Counted from the stretch's first letter, positions 7,889 through 16,525 are shown. The stretch is DNA of 38,436 nt from Flavobacterium macrobrachii (GCF_014486675.1 NZ_JACTAC010000027.1:1-38436), one strand, 5' to 3'. Notes: generated from the letters alone by a model not told the origin. A program made the numbers and translations.

Positions 7889-8869
7889 ATGAACGTCACT
7901 TCTCAAATAAAACAACCTATTTTGATTGAAATGGAACTTTTCGAAAAAAAGTTCTACGAATCAATGACTTCCAAGGTTGCGTTATTGAACCGAATTACCT
8001 ATTACATCGTTAACCGGAAAGGAAAACAAATGCGACCAATGTTTGTTTTTTTGGTAGCAAAAATGATTTCCAATGACAACGAAGTTAACGAACGAACCTA
8101 TCGTGGCGCTAGTGTTATCGAACTTATTCACACCGCAACTTTAGTTCACGATGATGTGGTTGATGATAGCAATCGCCGTCGTGGATTTTTCTCCATCAAT
8201 GCGTTGTGGAAAAATAAAATTGCCGTTTTAGTTGGCGATTATTTACTGTCAAAAGGATTGTTACTTTCCATTGACAACGGCGATTTTGATTTACTTCAAA
8301 TCATCTCAGTTGCTGTGCGCGAAATGAGTGAAGGCGAATTGCTTCAAATAGAAAAAGCCAGAAGATTAGATATTGTTGAAGAAGTTTATTATGAAATCAT
8401 TCGCAAAAAAACAGCAACATTAATTGCTTCATGTTGCGCACTTGGTGCAAAATCAGTTTCAGAAGATTTTGCTTTGGTGGAAAAAATGCGCCTTTTTGGC
8501 GAACTCATCGGAATGGCGTTTCAAATCAAAGATGACCTTTTTGATTATACGGATGATGCTATTGGAAAACCAACCGGTATTGACATCAAAGAACAAAAAA
8601 TGACGTTGCCATTAATTTATGCTTTGAATAATTGTTCGCCAAAAGAAAAAAGTTGGTGCATCAATTCAATAAAAAATCACAACAAAGACAAAAAGCGAGT
8701 TAGAGAAGTTATTCAATTCGTCAAAAACAAAAACGGACTAACGTACGCCGAACAAAAAATGGTGCAATTCCAGCAAGAAGCACTTTCCTTACTTCAAGAT
8801 TTTCCAAATTCAAACTATAAAGAAAGCCTGATTTTAATGGTTAATTATGTTATCGATAGGAAAAAATAG
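7889..8869 (+). CDS. trans-polyprenyl diphosphate synthase
   Basis: A 326-residue all-helical isoprenyl synthase that extends allylic diphosphates with isopentenyl diphosphate, most likely making the menaquinone side chain. The first aspartate-rich motif is HDDVVDDSNRRRG (DDxxxD form typical of long-chain synthases), and the second is FQIKDDLFDYTDD. The conserved GKQMRPMFVFL near residue 50 and GDYLLSKG complete the family pattern. Chain length cannot be read reliably from sequence; octaprenyl- or heptaprenyl-type is the family-based guess. It stands alone between two repeat-rich gaps. Confidence 0.9.
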   Translation: MNVTSQIKQPILIEMELFEKKFYESMTSKVALLNRITYYIVNRKGKQMRPMFVFLVAKMISNDNEVNERTYRGASVIELIHTATLVHDDVVDDSNRRRGFFSINALWKNKIAVLVGDYLLSKGLLLSIDNGDFDLLQIISVAVREMSEGELLQIEKARRLDIVEEVYYEIIRKKTATLIASCCALGAKSVSEDFALVEKMRLFGELIGMAFQIKDDLFDYTDDAIGKPTGIDIKEQKMTLPLIYALNNCSPKEKSWCINSIKNHNKDKKRVREVIQFVKNKNGLTYAEQKMVQFQQEALSLLQDFPNSNYKESLILMVNYVIDRKK

Positions 8870-9234
8870 AAAATCAACTTCAAAAATCAACTTCAAAAGT
8901 CAATCTCAATTTCAATAATTTAACCTAAACTTTGTCATTCCTTAGGAATCTCATAATTCAAGTTCAATTTCAAAATTTTTTCACAAACTTTGTTATTTCA
9001 TCTCGTTTTTTCACGAGAGTGAAATCACAGGATTAAAAATAATAATATTTTAAAATAACGAAAATAAGCGATTTAATTTTTAATTCGTAATTTTTAATTG
9101 AATGATGCAACCATTTTTTAATCATTCTCGTCTCTGTTAATAGAGGTCTAAATCAATATCAAAAGTCAACTTCAAAAAACAATAACAAATTGAAGTTTGA
9201 GGTTGAAATTGAATTTTGACATTGCCATTGAACA
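8870..9234. repeat. 365-bp intergenic region rich in repeats and hairpins
   Basis: Starts right after the synthase stop with copies of the AATCAACTTCA word family (8871-8920). Then comes GTCATTCCTTAGGAATCTCA (8934-8953), which resembles a dispersed motif I associate with Flavobacterium genomes. A hairpin lies at 8996-9024 (TTTCATCTCG paired with CGAGAGTGAAA, one bulge). An AT-rich stretch follows (9032-9100), then the ECF-type promoter. Last is an imperfect inverted repeat of 22-base arms, 9154-9175 and 9203-9224, with three mismatches, in the leader of the sigma-factor gene. No coding potential seen. Confidence 0.6.
9107..9133 (+). promoter_or_regulatory. ECF-type promoter before the sigma-factor operon
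   Basis: GCAACC (9107-9112), then 16 bases, then CGTCT (9129-9133). This has the classic ECF form of an AAC-containing -35 and a CGTC-containing -10. It sits about 100 bases upstream of an ECF sigma gene, so autoregulation by that sigma factor is the natural inference. It is unlike the TAnnTTTG promoters elsewhere in the window. Confidence 0.6.
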
Positions 9235-9795
9235 ATGAAAGTAATAAGCTTACATAAAGAAGAAAAAGAATTAATCGAATTGGCTGTCGAGAATAATCGG
9301 CATGCACAACATCAGATTTATTCAAAATATGCTCCGAAAATGCTAAGCGTTTGCCGTCAATACATCAAAGATGTTCATCAGGCAGAAGATATTATGATAA
9401 CCGCTTTTATGAAAGTGTTTACCAATTTGAAAAATTTCAAACACGAAGGAAGTTTTGAAGGTTGGATTAGACGAATAATGATTAACGAAAGTATTTCATT
9501 TATTAGAGTTCAAAAGAAAGTGAAGTTTCTTGAAGACGAAAACTTTGTTGAGGAAAAAGCAAACAATATCGAAAGTCAGTTTTCAGTGGAAGACATTCAG
9601 TTTTTGATAGACAATTTACCCGATGGTTACAAAATGGTTTTCAATCTCTATTGCATTGAAGGTTATAAACATCAGGAAATTGCGCAAATGCTCGGAATTA
9701 GTGAAGGAACATCAAAATCGCAATTGTCTCACGCTCGAAAAATGCTTCAAGACAATGTTTTAAAATTAAAAAATTACAGTAATGGAACCGAATAA
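9235..9795 (+). CDS. ECF-family RNA polymerase sigma factor
   Basis: A 186-residue extracytoplasmic-function sigma factor. Region 2 (about residues 20-90) includes QIYSKYAPKMLSVCRQYIKDVHQAEDIMITAFMKVF and the DNA-melting segment FEGWIRRIMINESISFIR. Region 4 (about 120-175) has LPDGYKMVFNLYCIEGYKHQEIAQMLGISEGTSKSQLSHARKML, a clear helix-turn-helix for the -35 element. No region 3 or 1.1. It overlaps the following membrane-protein gene by 14 bases, the usual sigma/anti-sigma coupling. An ECF-like promoter upstream suggests it transcribes its own operon. The signal is unknown; envelope stress is likely from the downstream genes. Confidence 0.93.
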   Translation: MKVISLHKEEKELIELAVENNRHAQHQIYSKYAPKMLSVCRQYIKDVHQAEDIMITAFMKVFTNLKNFKHEGSFEGWIRRIMINESISFIRVQKKVKFLEDENFVEEKANNIESQFSVEDIQFLIDNLPDGYKMVFNLYCIEGYKHQEIAQMLGISEGTSKSQLSHARKMLQDNVLKLKNYSNGTE

Positions 9796-10480
9796 TATAG
9801 AAAACCAAATAAGAGAAAAGTTGAATTCAAGAGAAATTCAGCCTTCTGCTCAAGCTTGGGATCGATTGGATGCCATGCTAACCGTTGCCGAAGAAAAAAA
9901 AACAAAGCGTTCTTTTTTCTCTTTCAAGTATATTGGAATTGCTGCCAGCGTTTTGGTATTCGTAACACTTGGTTTGTTCTTTTTCAATCAAAAAAATACA
10001 ACAATTGAATCACAAAACACAGTTGTTGAAACTGAAAGAAAAGAAACTCCAAACTCAAATATCCAAACTCCAAACTTGGAAAGCAGACAAATTGAGGAAG
10101 TTGCAGTTTCAGTAAAAAAAGAAGATTATAGTCAACAGACAACAGATAACAGACAACAGATAACTAATAATAACGAAGTTTCAATCATCAATCAAAATCA
10201 AGAAGAAGCAATTGTTAATCAGGAAATTGTTTCGCCAAAACAAGAAGAAAAAATAATCAAAAAAACCTCAATGGTTGATGTTGATGAGCTTTTAGCATCG
10301 GTTGAAAAAGATAGAAAAAAGGAAACTAAAGTCAGCAAATCCAGTATAAATATTGATGCCAAAAGTCTTCTTTCTGAGGTTGATACCGAATTGGATATGA
10401 CGTTTAGACAAAGAGTTTTGAACACGGTAAACAAAAATTACAAATCGGTGAAAGAAGCTGTAGTCAACAGAAATCATTAG
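9782..10480 (+). CDS. single-pass membrane protein, probable anti-sigma factor
   Basis: A 232-residue protein with a cytoplasmic N-terminus of about 50 residues (IREKLNSREIQPSAQAWDRLDAML), one transmembrane helix (YIGIAASVLVFVTLGLFFF, about residues 50-68), and a long Gln/Asn/Lys-rich periplasmic tail. The N-terminal pattern ending in S.QAWDRLD is what I see in putative anti-sigma proteins paired with ECF genes in Flavobacteria. The 14-base overlap with the sigma gene supports that role. It lacks the zinc-binding HxxxCxxC of ZAS-type anti-sigma factors, so mechanism is uncertain. Confidence 0.75.
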   Translation: MEPNNIENQIREKLNSREIQPSAQAWDRLDAMLTVAEEKKTKRSFFSFKYIGIAASVLVFVTLGLFFFNQKNTTIESQNTVVETERKETPNSNIQTPNLESRQIEEVAVSVKKEDYSQQTTDNRQQITNNNEVSIINQNQEEAIVNQEIVSPKQEEKIIKKTSMVDVDELLASVEKDRKKETKVSKSSINIDAKSLLSEVDTELDMTFRQRVLNTVNKNYKSVKEAVVNRNH

Positions 10481-10500
10481 TCAATAACAATAGCAAATTC

Positions 10501-10582
10501 AAAAATCAACTTCAAAAATCAACTTCAAAAATCAACTTCAAATATTGACATTGAAATTGATATTGAAATTGACATTGAAATT
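10501..10582 (+). repeat. two tandem arrays: 13-bp x3 and 12-bp x3
   Basis: AAAAATCAACTTC occurs three times head to tail without change (10501-10513, 10514-10526, 10527-10539). It is followed by ATTGACATTGAA, ATTGATATTGAA, ATTGACATTGAA (10544-10579). They lie in the 132-bp gap before the barrel gene. Related words occur at 8871-8920, 9154-9224 and, inverted, 30923-30960. Confidence 0.9.
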
Positions 10583-10612
10583 TAAAAATCATTAATCTTA
10601 AAATAAATAATC

Positions 10613-11749
10613 ATGAGAAATTTTACAATTTACTTAGCAGTAGCATTATGTCTTTTTGTTAGCAAAATGACAGCGCAAGAAAATACATTTAACGAAAGAG
10701 TTAAAGTCATTTCGGCAAAAATCGATAACGTAACCAAGCAAGAAAAAGAAGCGCTTAAACGAGAAGTGGAAAGCGTCAACGTAGAACTTGAAGAAGGAAA
10801 AATTTCGGCTAAAGAAGCAGAAGAAAAAAAGAAAGTTTTCGCTTTAAAAAGAGCCGAAAACATTGAGCTAAAAGTAACGCAATACGAACAAGAATTGAAA
10901 GACTTAATTCAATTAAAAGCCAATGGAAAATTAGTGGACAAAAAATATAGAGTAGATACACTAGTGATAAACGGAAAAAAATATCCAACAACATTTGAGG
11001 TAATTGATGACACAGAAATAAGTTTAAAAAAAGGAAAATTCACCGTTCAATGGAGAAATTGGGAAACAGATAGAAAGAGAAGAGATTCAATAGTTAGAAA
11101 TAGGTCAGAATTGCGAACAACATCACAGTTTGTTTTTGCCGCTGGAGTGAACAATTTGGTTACCGACGGAAGTGTTGCAAACTCTGATTTCAGATATTGG
11201 GGTTCACATTTTTACGAATGGGGAATTACTGGAAATACCCGAATTTTCAAAAACAACAATCTTTTACACGCCAAATATGGTTTTTCAGTAATGTACAACA
11301 ATCTTCGTCCAACGGATAATCGAGTTTTTGTAACCGACGGAAATCAAACCAATTTGGAAGATTTTGGAGCTAAATTAAAGGATTCACGTTTACGAAATGT
11401 TTTTGTAACGGTTCCGTTGCATTTGGAATTTGATTTTACCAAAAAAAGAATCAATGATGCTGGAAAAGAAATCTTCAAAACGCATAAAAGTGTTCGTCTT
11501 GGAATTGGTGGATATGCAGGTTTTCGAGTAAAATCGAAACAAAAATTGTGTTATGAAATTGACGGAAATGATTTTACTGCTAAAGAAAAAGGGGATTTCA
11601 ATGTAAACGATTTTATTTATGGAGTTAGTGCATATCTCGGTTTTTCAGAAACCAGTTTGTATGTGAAATACGATTTAAATCCAATGTTTGCCGATAATGC
11701 AGTAAAACAAAATAACGTTTCACTTGGAGTGCGATTTGATTTCAACTAA
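10613..11749 (+). CDS. predicted outer-membrane beta-barrel protein with coiled coil
   Basis: A 378-residue exported protein. The signal peptide (MRNFTIYLAVALCLFVSKMTAQ) is followed by a strongly charged coiled-coil segment (about residues 28-105, rich in Glu/Lys, KQEKEALKREVESVNVELEEGKISAKEAEEKKK). From about residue 160 to the end there are alternating amphipathic strands with aromatic residues and a terminal strand NVSLGVRFDFN ending in Phe/Asn, as in outer-membrane barrels. Third gene of the sigma/anti-sigma group, so probably under the same ECF factor, though 132 bp of repeats intervene. The exact function is unknown. Confidence 0.78.
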   Translation: MRNFTIYLAVALCLFVSKMTAQENTFNERVKVISAKIDNVTKQEKEALKREVESVNVELEEGKISAKEAEEKKKVFALKRAENIELKVTQYEQELKDLIQLKANGKLVDKKYRVDTLVINGKKYPTTFEVIDDTEISLKKGKFTVQWRNWETDRKRRDSIVRNRSELRTTSQFVFAAGVNNLVTDGSVANSDFRYWGSHFYEWGITGNTRIFKNNNLLHAKYGFSVMYNNLRPTDNRVFVTDGNQTNLEDFGAKLKDSRLRNVFVTVPLHLEFDFTKKRINDAGKEIFKTHKSVRLGIGGYAGFRVKSKQKLCYEIDGNDFTAKEKGDFNVNDFIYGVSAYLGFSETSLYVKYDLNPMFADNAVKQNNVSLGVRFDFN

Positions 11750-11775
11750 AAATTGTTTAGGTTAGTTTATACTTT

Positions 11776-11808
11776 AAAAGATGTTTCAGTTATGAAGCAT
11801 CTTTTTTC
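11776..11808 (+). terminator. rho-independent terminator after the barrel gene
   Basis: Arms AAAAGATGTTTCA and TGAAGCATCTTTT pair over 13 bp with one G-T pair and a four-base loop, followed by further T residues. Lies 27 bases after the stop codon. Confidence 0.85.
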
Positions 11809-11874
11809 TTTTAAATATAAATTATAAATTCGGAATGTGTAAATTTACGGTCTTTCAATTTCAAGATTTTAGTA

Positions 11875-11914
11875 ATCTAATAATCTAAAAGTCTAACAAT
11901 CTAAAAGTCTAAAT
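11875..11914. repeat. TCTAA-word repeats before dnaG
   Basis: Successive copies of AATCTAA and AAGTCTAA fill the 40 bases before the dnaG start. Similar TCTAA words appear near 28041 and 36770-36795. Confidence 0.6.
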
Positions 11915-13906
11915 TTGATAACCCGCGAAACTATAGATAAAGTTTTTGATGCAGCTCGAGTGGAAGAAGTCATTGGCGATTTCGTTCAATTAAAGCGTGC
12001 TGGAAGCAATTTCAAAGGATTGAGTCCTTTTTCTGAAGAAAGAACGCCATCTTTTATGGTTTCGCCTGTAAAGCAAATTTGGAAAGACTTCAGTACCGGA
12101 AAAGGTGGAAGTTCAGTAACATTCTTAATGGAACATGAGCATTTCACTTATCCAGAAGCGATTCGTTATTTGGCAAAAAAATATAACATCGAAATTGAAG
12201 AAACTGAAGTTTCACAAGACGAAAAAATCGAAGCTAACGAACGCGAAAGCATGTATTTGGTTTCAGAATTTGCCAAAAATTATTTCCAAGAAACACTTTT
12301 ACAATCGGAAGAAGGAAAAGCAATAGGACTAACTTATTTCAAAGAAAGAGGTTTTACCTCCGAAACCATTGCCAAATTCGGTTTAGGATATTCGCCCGAA
12401 ACTTGGGATGCATTTACCAAAGAAGCATTGTCCAAAGGTTATCAACTCGATTATCTCGAAAAGGTAGGTTTGACCATCGTTCGTGAAGACGGAAAACATT
12501 TTGATCGTTTCAAAGGAAGAGTAATGTTTCCTATTCAAAGTTTATCGGGACGAAATTTAGGTTTTGGTGGAAGAATTTTGACCAATGATAAAAAAGCAGC
12601 AAAATACCTCAATTCACCCGAAAGCGATATTTATCATAAAAGTAAAGTCTTGTATGGAATTTTCCATGCCAAGCAAGCTATTGCCAAACAAAATAATTGT
12701 TATTTAGTCGAAGGTTATACTGATGTTATTCAAATGCATCAAGCAGGAATTGAGAATGTTGTAGCTTCGTCAGGAACAGCTTTAACGCCAGACCAAATTC
12801 GACTAATCAATCGTTTGACCAAAAACATAACGGTACTTTTTGATGGCGATGCTGCTGGATTGCGTGCTTCTATTCGTGGAATTGATTTAATTCTCGAAGA
12901 AGGAATGAACGTTAAGGTTTGCACATTTCCCGATGGCGATGATCCTGATAGTTTTGCTCGAAAAAATTCCTATGAAGATGTTGTTCAGTATTTAGAAAAT
13001 AACGCCAAAGATTTCATTCAGTTCAAAGCTTCAATGCTGATGGATGAAGCGAAAAATGATCCAATCAAAAAAGCCGATTTGATTAGAGATATGGTCGTTA
13101 GTATTTCTAAAATTCCGGATAGAATTAAACGCGAAGTTTACATTCAAGAATGTTCCCGAATTATGGATATTTCGGAGCAGGTTTTATTGAATACTTTGGC
13201 TCAATTAATTCAAAAAGACATTTCCGAAGCTAATAAAAAATTAAAAAATTCTGATGCTTCAGAACAAAAAGCTTTTGAAGTTGTTAAAAATGAACCACAA
13301 TTTACTCAAGAAAAAGTAAATATCGTTTTTGAACTCGAAAGAAAAATTATTGAAATTTTGCTTTTATACGGGAATTATGAAGAGCAATTTGAAGATATTA
13401 TTTTAAAAGCAAATGACGAAGGCGAAGTAACCGAAGTCGTAGAAAAAGTAGATTATAAAGTTTTTCAGCGAATTTATCTCAGTTTGCAGGAAGACGAAAT
13501 CGAATTAGCAAATCCATTATTTAGAGATATTTACAATGATTTAATCGAAAAGTATAATCAAGAAGAATTCAATCGCGAACACTATTTCCAACAACTTTCG
13601 CCAGATTTTGCGCAAATTGTAACCGATATTTTAATGCAAGACGAAAAAGAAGTTTTGCACAATTGGGAAGCGAAACATATTTATGTAAAAAGTAAAAATA
13701 CGACAATAAGTCAATATGTTTCTGAAACAATAATTTCTCTTCGGGAATATTTAATCAATAAGTTAATCGTTGATTTAATGAAAAGTTTCACTCCAGAAAG
13801 TCAAGAAAATGATTTAGAAGAAATAAAAACTACAATCAATGATTATAATAAACTGAAAGTAATTCTAACTAATAAAATTGGAAGAATACGTTCAACTTAT
13901 TACTAA
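11915..13906 (+). CDS. dnaG: DNA primase DnaG, TTG start, altered zinc-finger region
   Basis: Synthesises RNA primers for chromosome replication. The 663-residue protein has the N-terminal CHC2-type domain (residues 1-100), the TOPRIM catalytic core (YLVEGYTDVI and VLFDGDAAG, about residues 265-315) and a C-terminal helicase-interaction region. The four expected zinc ligands are all replaced: by alignment with E. coli DnaG, Cys40, His43, Cys61 and Cys64 correspond to Ser37, Ser40, Asp58 and Thr61 in GLSPFSEE and WKDFSTGKGG. The frame is closed by a stop at 11894-11896 and has no ATG before the conserved ITRETIDKVF, so the TTG at 11915 is the start. A strong terminator follows. Confidence 0.93.
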   Translation: MITRETIDKVFDAARVEEVIGDFVQLKRAGSNFKGLSPFSEERTPSFMVSPVKQIWKDFSTGKGGSSVTFLMEHEHFTYPEAIRYLAKKYNIEIEETEVSQDEKIEANERESMYLVSEFAKNYFQETLLQSEEGKAIGLTYFKERGFTSETIAKFGLGYSPETWDAFTKEALSKGYQLDYLEKVGLTIVREDGKHFDRFKGRVMFPIQSLSGRNLGFGGRILTNDKKAAKYLNSPESDIYHKSKVLYGIFHAKQAIAKQNNCYLVEGYTDVIQMHQAGIENVVASSGTALTPDQIRLINRLTKNITVLFDGDAAGLRASIRGIDLILEEGMNVKVCTFPDGDDPDSFARKNSYEDVVQYLENNAKDFIQFKASMLMDEAKNDPIKKADLIRDMVVSISKIPDRIKREVYIQECSRIMDISEQVLLNTLAQLIQKDISEANKKLKNSDASEQKAFEVVKNEPQFTQEKVNIVFELERKIIEILLLYGNYEEQFEDIILKANDEGEVTEVVEKVDYKVFQRIYLSLQEDEIELANPLFRDIYNDLIEKYNQEEFNREHYFQQLSPDFAQIVTDILMQDEKEVLHNWEAKHIYVKSKNTTISQYVSETIISLREYLINKLIVDLMKSFTPESQENDLEEIKTTINDYNKLKVILTNKIGRIRSTYY

Positions 13907-13910
13907 AAAA

Positions 13911-13938
13911 AAATCCCGATTGCTCGGGATTTCTTTTT
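13911..13938. terminator. bidirectional terminator between dnaG and the response regulator
   Basis: Perfect 9-bp stem AAATCCCGA/TCGGGATTT with loop TTGC, flanked by an A-run on the left and a T-run on the right, so it can serve both convergent genes. Confidence 0.9.
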
Positions 13939-13939
13939 T

Positions 13940-14569
13940 CTAAACGATTTCTAAAGTTTTAGCCTTGTTAACTAAGTCAACCAAGTTAGTTACGTTTAGT
14001 TTCGTTAGTAAACGAAGTTTATACGTACTGATGGTTTTCTCGTTAAGACCTAAAATCTTAGCAATTTCGTTGTTTTTCTTTCCGTCGCTCAGAAAACGTA
14101 GAACTTCAATCTCTCGATTTGATAGTTTTCTATAAAGACGTTCAGATTTGTTTTGTTTTGCAATTAAAGCAAGATTCTTCTTGATTTCATCATTTAAAAC
14201 AATTTGTCCATTGTTAACTTTAACAATTGTTAGACCAAGATTTTCAAGTTTTGATGTCTTGTGAACATAACCTGCACATCCTGCTTTTATAGCATTTGGT
14301 GCATAAATTTGTTCAGACAAACTACTGAAGATAATAACTTTAGTTTTTGGAAAGTTTTTAATGATAGATTTGACTTCATAAATACTGTTTAATCCGTCAA
14401 GTTCCAAATCCATAATAAGAACATCAATTTCTTTGTTTCTTAATGCATCAGGAATCATAAAAAAATTACCTACATTGGATACAATACTTATTTCACTATG
14501 GTCTTTAAAATAAGCTTTCATTCCAAAGTGTACAACTGGAAAGTTATCAGCAATACATACGTTAATCAT
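13940..14569 (-). CDS. NarL/FixJ-type response regulator, orphan
   Basis: A 209-residue two-domain regulator. The receiver domain (1-120) has phosphoacceptor Asp54 (VLIMDLELDG), the switch Ser82/83 (IIFSSLSE) and Lys104 (GYVHKTSK). The usual acidic pair after strand 1 is reduced to one acid, as Asp8-Asn9. The LuxR-type helix-turn-helix (about 145-205) reads LSNREIEVLRFLSDGKKNNEIAKILGLNEKTISTYKLRLLTKL. No histidine kinase is adjacent, so its partner and targets are unknown. Converges on dnaG across a shared terminator. Confidence 0.9.
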   Translation of the reverse strand: MINVCIADNFPVVHFGMKAYFKDHSEISIVSNVGNFFMIPDALRNKEIDVLIMDLELDGLNSIYEVKSIIKNFPKTKVIIFSSLSEQIYAPNAIKAGCAGYVHKTSKLENLGLTIVKVNNGQIVLNDEIKKNLALIAKQNKSERLYRKLSNREIEVLRFLSDGKKNNEIAKILGLNEKTISTYKLRLLTKLNVTNLVDLVNKAKTLEIV

Positions 14570-14663
14570 AATTTGTGGTTTTTTTGATTAATTATTTTAG
14601 AATAATTTAAATGTAAAAGTATTAAAAAATAAATAATATACTGTTAAAAGAAACAAAAACATT

Positions 14664-15464
14664 TTATTTGTCTGAGATAATACACACAGGAATTGGGTTC
14701 ATTTTATGCTGATTAACAGTGTTTAAGCGTTTGTATATGGTGTAAACTTCTTTTTCTCGTTCAGAAAAATTTGTTGGATCGAGATTATTTTCTACCGCAA
14801 GCATTGCCCATTCGAGTTCGTCATAACTTGCTCCGAGTTGGTCTTCATCGGTTCTTGAATCGCCAAATAATCCATCGGTTGGTGCTGCGTTTTGAATTGA
14901 GTTTGGAACATTCAAATATTCGGCTAGTGCATAAACGTCACTTTTCATTAAATCGGCAATTGGACTAAGGTCAACTCCGCCATCGCCATATTTAGTGTAA
15001 AAACCTACGCCAAAATCTTCTACTTTATTTCCAGTTCCAGCAACCAGTAAACCATGAATTCCAGCATGATAGTACAAGGTTGTCATTCGCAATCGCGCAC
15101 GTGTATTTGCTAGAGATAAATTATATTTCGCTTCGTTATCGCTAACAGGAACTTCGGTTTTAAAGGTTTCAAAAACAGTTGTTAAATCAGTAATAGCATG
15201 AGTTACATTTGGAAAACGCTTCATCAATTGCTCAATATGTTCTTTTCCGCGATTTACCTGATTTTGGTCTTGATGAATTGGCATTTCAACACATAAAGTA
15301 GCAAAGCCCGTTTGCGCACAAAGCGTTGAGGTAACTGCTGAGTCTATTCCGCCGGAAATTCCAACCACAAAACCGTTTACTTTTGCATTAGTTGCATAGT
15401 CTTTTAACCAATTCACAATTTGTTGATTTACCTTTTCAACATTGATAGTACTTTTTTTAGCCAT
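14664..15464 (-). CDS. nadE: ammonia-type NAD(+) synthetase
   Basis: Final step of NAD synthesis: amidation of nicotinate adenine dinucleotide using ATP. The PP-loop motif SGGIDS is at residues 37-42, and the family segments VEDFGVGFYTKYGDGGVDLSPIADLMKSDV and APTDGLFGDSRTDEDQLGASYDELE are clear. At 266 residues it is the single-domain form without a fused glutaminase, so the nitrogen source should be ammonia. It is divergent from gldB, an arrangement I associate with the gldBC locus of gliding Flavobacteria. No downstream partner on the minus strand within 94 bp. Confidence 0.94.
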   Translation of the reverse strand: MAKKSTINVEKVNQQIVNWLKDYATNAKVNGFVVGISGGIDSAVTSTLCAQTGFATLCVEMPIHQDQNQVNRGKEHIEQLMKRFPNVTHAITDLTTVFETFKTEVPVSDNEAKYNLSLANTRARLRMTTLYYHAGIHGLLVAGTGNKVEDFGVGFYTKYGDGGVDLSPIADLMKSDVYALAEYLNVPNSIQNAAPTDGLFGDSRTDEDQLGASYDELEWAMLAVENNLDPTNFSEREKEVYTIYKRLNTVNQHKMNPIPVCIISDK

Positions 15465-15494
15465 TTGTTATGAAAGTTTTTAGAAACTGAAATG

Positions 15495-15502
15495 TATATT
15501 TG
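15495..15502 (+). promoter_or_regulatory. -7 element TATATTTG before gldB
   Basis: Matches TAnnTTTG and would give a leader of about 50 bases. A TTG lies at 15465-15467, but 27 bases away, beyond the usual 17-23. Confidence 0.42.
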
Positions 15503-15559
15503 CAAAGTTAAAAAATCAGAAGTTTTTTATACTGTTTATGACTTTTTAAATTAAATATA

Positions 15560-16525
15560 ATGAAGAAATTTTTAGTTCTTTTTACTTTGGTGTTTGCAAT
15601 CGTTTCTTGCGAAAAAAAATCAAAGGTTGAAAAAGCCGTAGAAGAAATTCCAGTTGAAGTTAAAGTGGTTCGATTTGATAAAGCTTTTTTTGAATCTAAA
15701 CCCGAAGAATTAGCCAATTTAAAAGCCGAATATCCTTTTTTCTTTCCCGATGGAAATGATGATAAAGTTTGGATTGAAAAAATGCAAAACAAAGATTGGC
15801 GTGCTTTATATAGCGAAGTCCAAAAAAAATACGGCAATTTTAGTAAGCAAACAACTGAAATTGAAGATTTATTCAAGCATATAAAATACTATTTTCCAAC
15901 GGTTGTTACGCCAACAATTTATACTGTAATAGGTGAAATGGATTATAACAACAAAGCGATTTATGCTAATGATAAATTGATTATTGCTTTGGAATTATAT
16001 TTAGGTAAAGGACATGAATTTTATACTTTTCCTGAATATATTGAACAAAATTTTGAAGAACGACAAATGATGCCAGATGTAGTTTCGAGTTTTGCTATGC
16101 GAACCATTCCTGCGCCAACCGAAAAATCGCTGCTATCTGAAATGATATATTATGGTAAAGAATTGTATCTAAAAGATATTTTGTTACCTAATTATACTGA
16201 TGCCGAAAGAATTGGTTATTTGCCAGAACAAATTACTTGGTGTCAAGAAAATGAAAGTTACATTTGGCGCTTTTTTGTAGATGAAAACTTGTTGTACAGT
16301 TCAGATTCTAAGTTAGCAAACCGATTTATAAATTTAGCGCCATTTTCTAAATTTTATCTCGAAATCGATAACGAATCGCCAGGAAGAATTGGACAATGGA
16401 TTGGTTGGCAAATTGTTCGTTCATATATGGAGAATAATCCAAAAATGACAGTAGCCGATTTATTTAAAATGGATGCCAGAGAATTATTTGAAAAATCAAA
16501 ATACAAACCTAAGAAAAATGAGTAA
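15560..16525 (+). CDS. gldB: gliding motility lipoprotein GldB
   Basis: Lipoprotein required for gliding in Flavobacterium. The signal peptide ends with the lipobox AIVSC (Cys17), followed by a Lys-rich spacer and the GldB domain (about residues 35-318) with typical segments PFFFPDGNDDKVWIEKMQNKDWRALYSEVQKKYGNF and the C-terminal GQWIGWQIVRSYMENNP. At 321 residues it is normal length. It overlaps the gldC start by eight bases. Gld lipoproteins work with the type IX secretion machinery that also drives gliding; the exact biochemical role of GldB is unsettled. Presence of this pair is strong evidence for a gliding or gliding-derived member of the Flavobacteriia. Confidence 0.92.
   Translation: MKKFLVLFTLVFAIVSCEKKSKVEKAVEEIPVEVKVVRFDKAFFESKPEELANLKAEYPFFFPDGNDDKVWIEKMQNKDWRALYSEVQKKYGNFSKQTTEIEDLFKHIKYYFPTVVTPTIYTVIGEMDYNNKAIYANDKLIIALELYLGKGHEFYTFPEYIEQNFEERQMMPDVVSSFAMRTIPAPTEKSLLSEMIYYGKELYLKDILLPNYTDAERIGYLPEQITWCQENESYIWRFFVDENLLYSSDSKLANRFINLAPFSKFYLEIDNESPGRIGQWIGWQIVRSYMENNPKMTVADLFKMDARELFEKSKYKPKKNE

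Noticed and set aside
10501..10582. Tandem repeats as a CRISPR array
   Set aside because: Units are 12-13 bp and contiguous, with no spacers and no cas genes.
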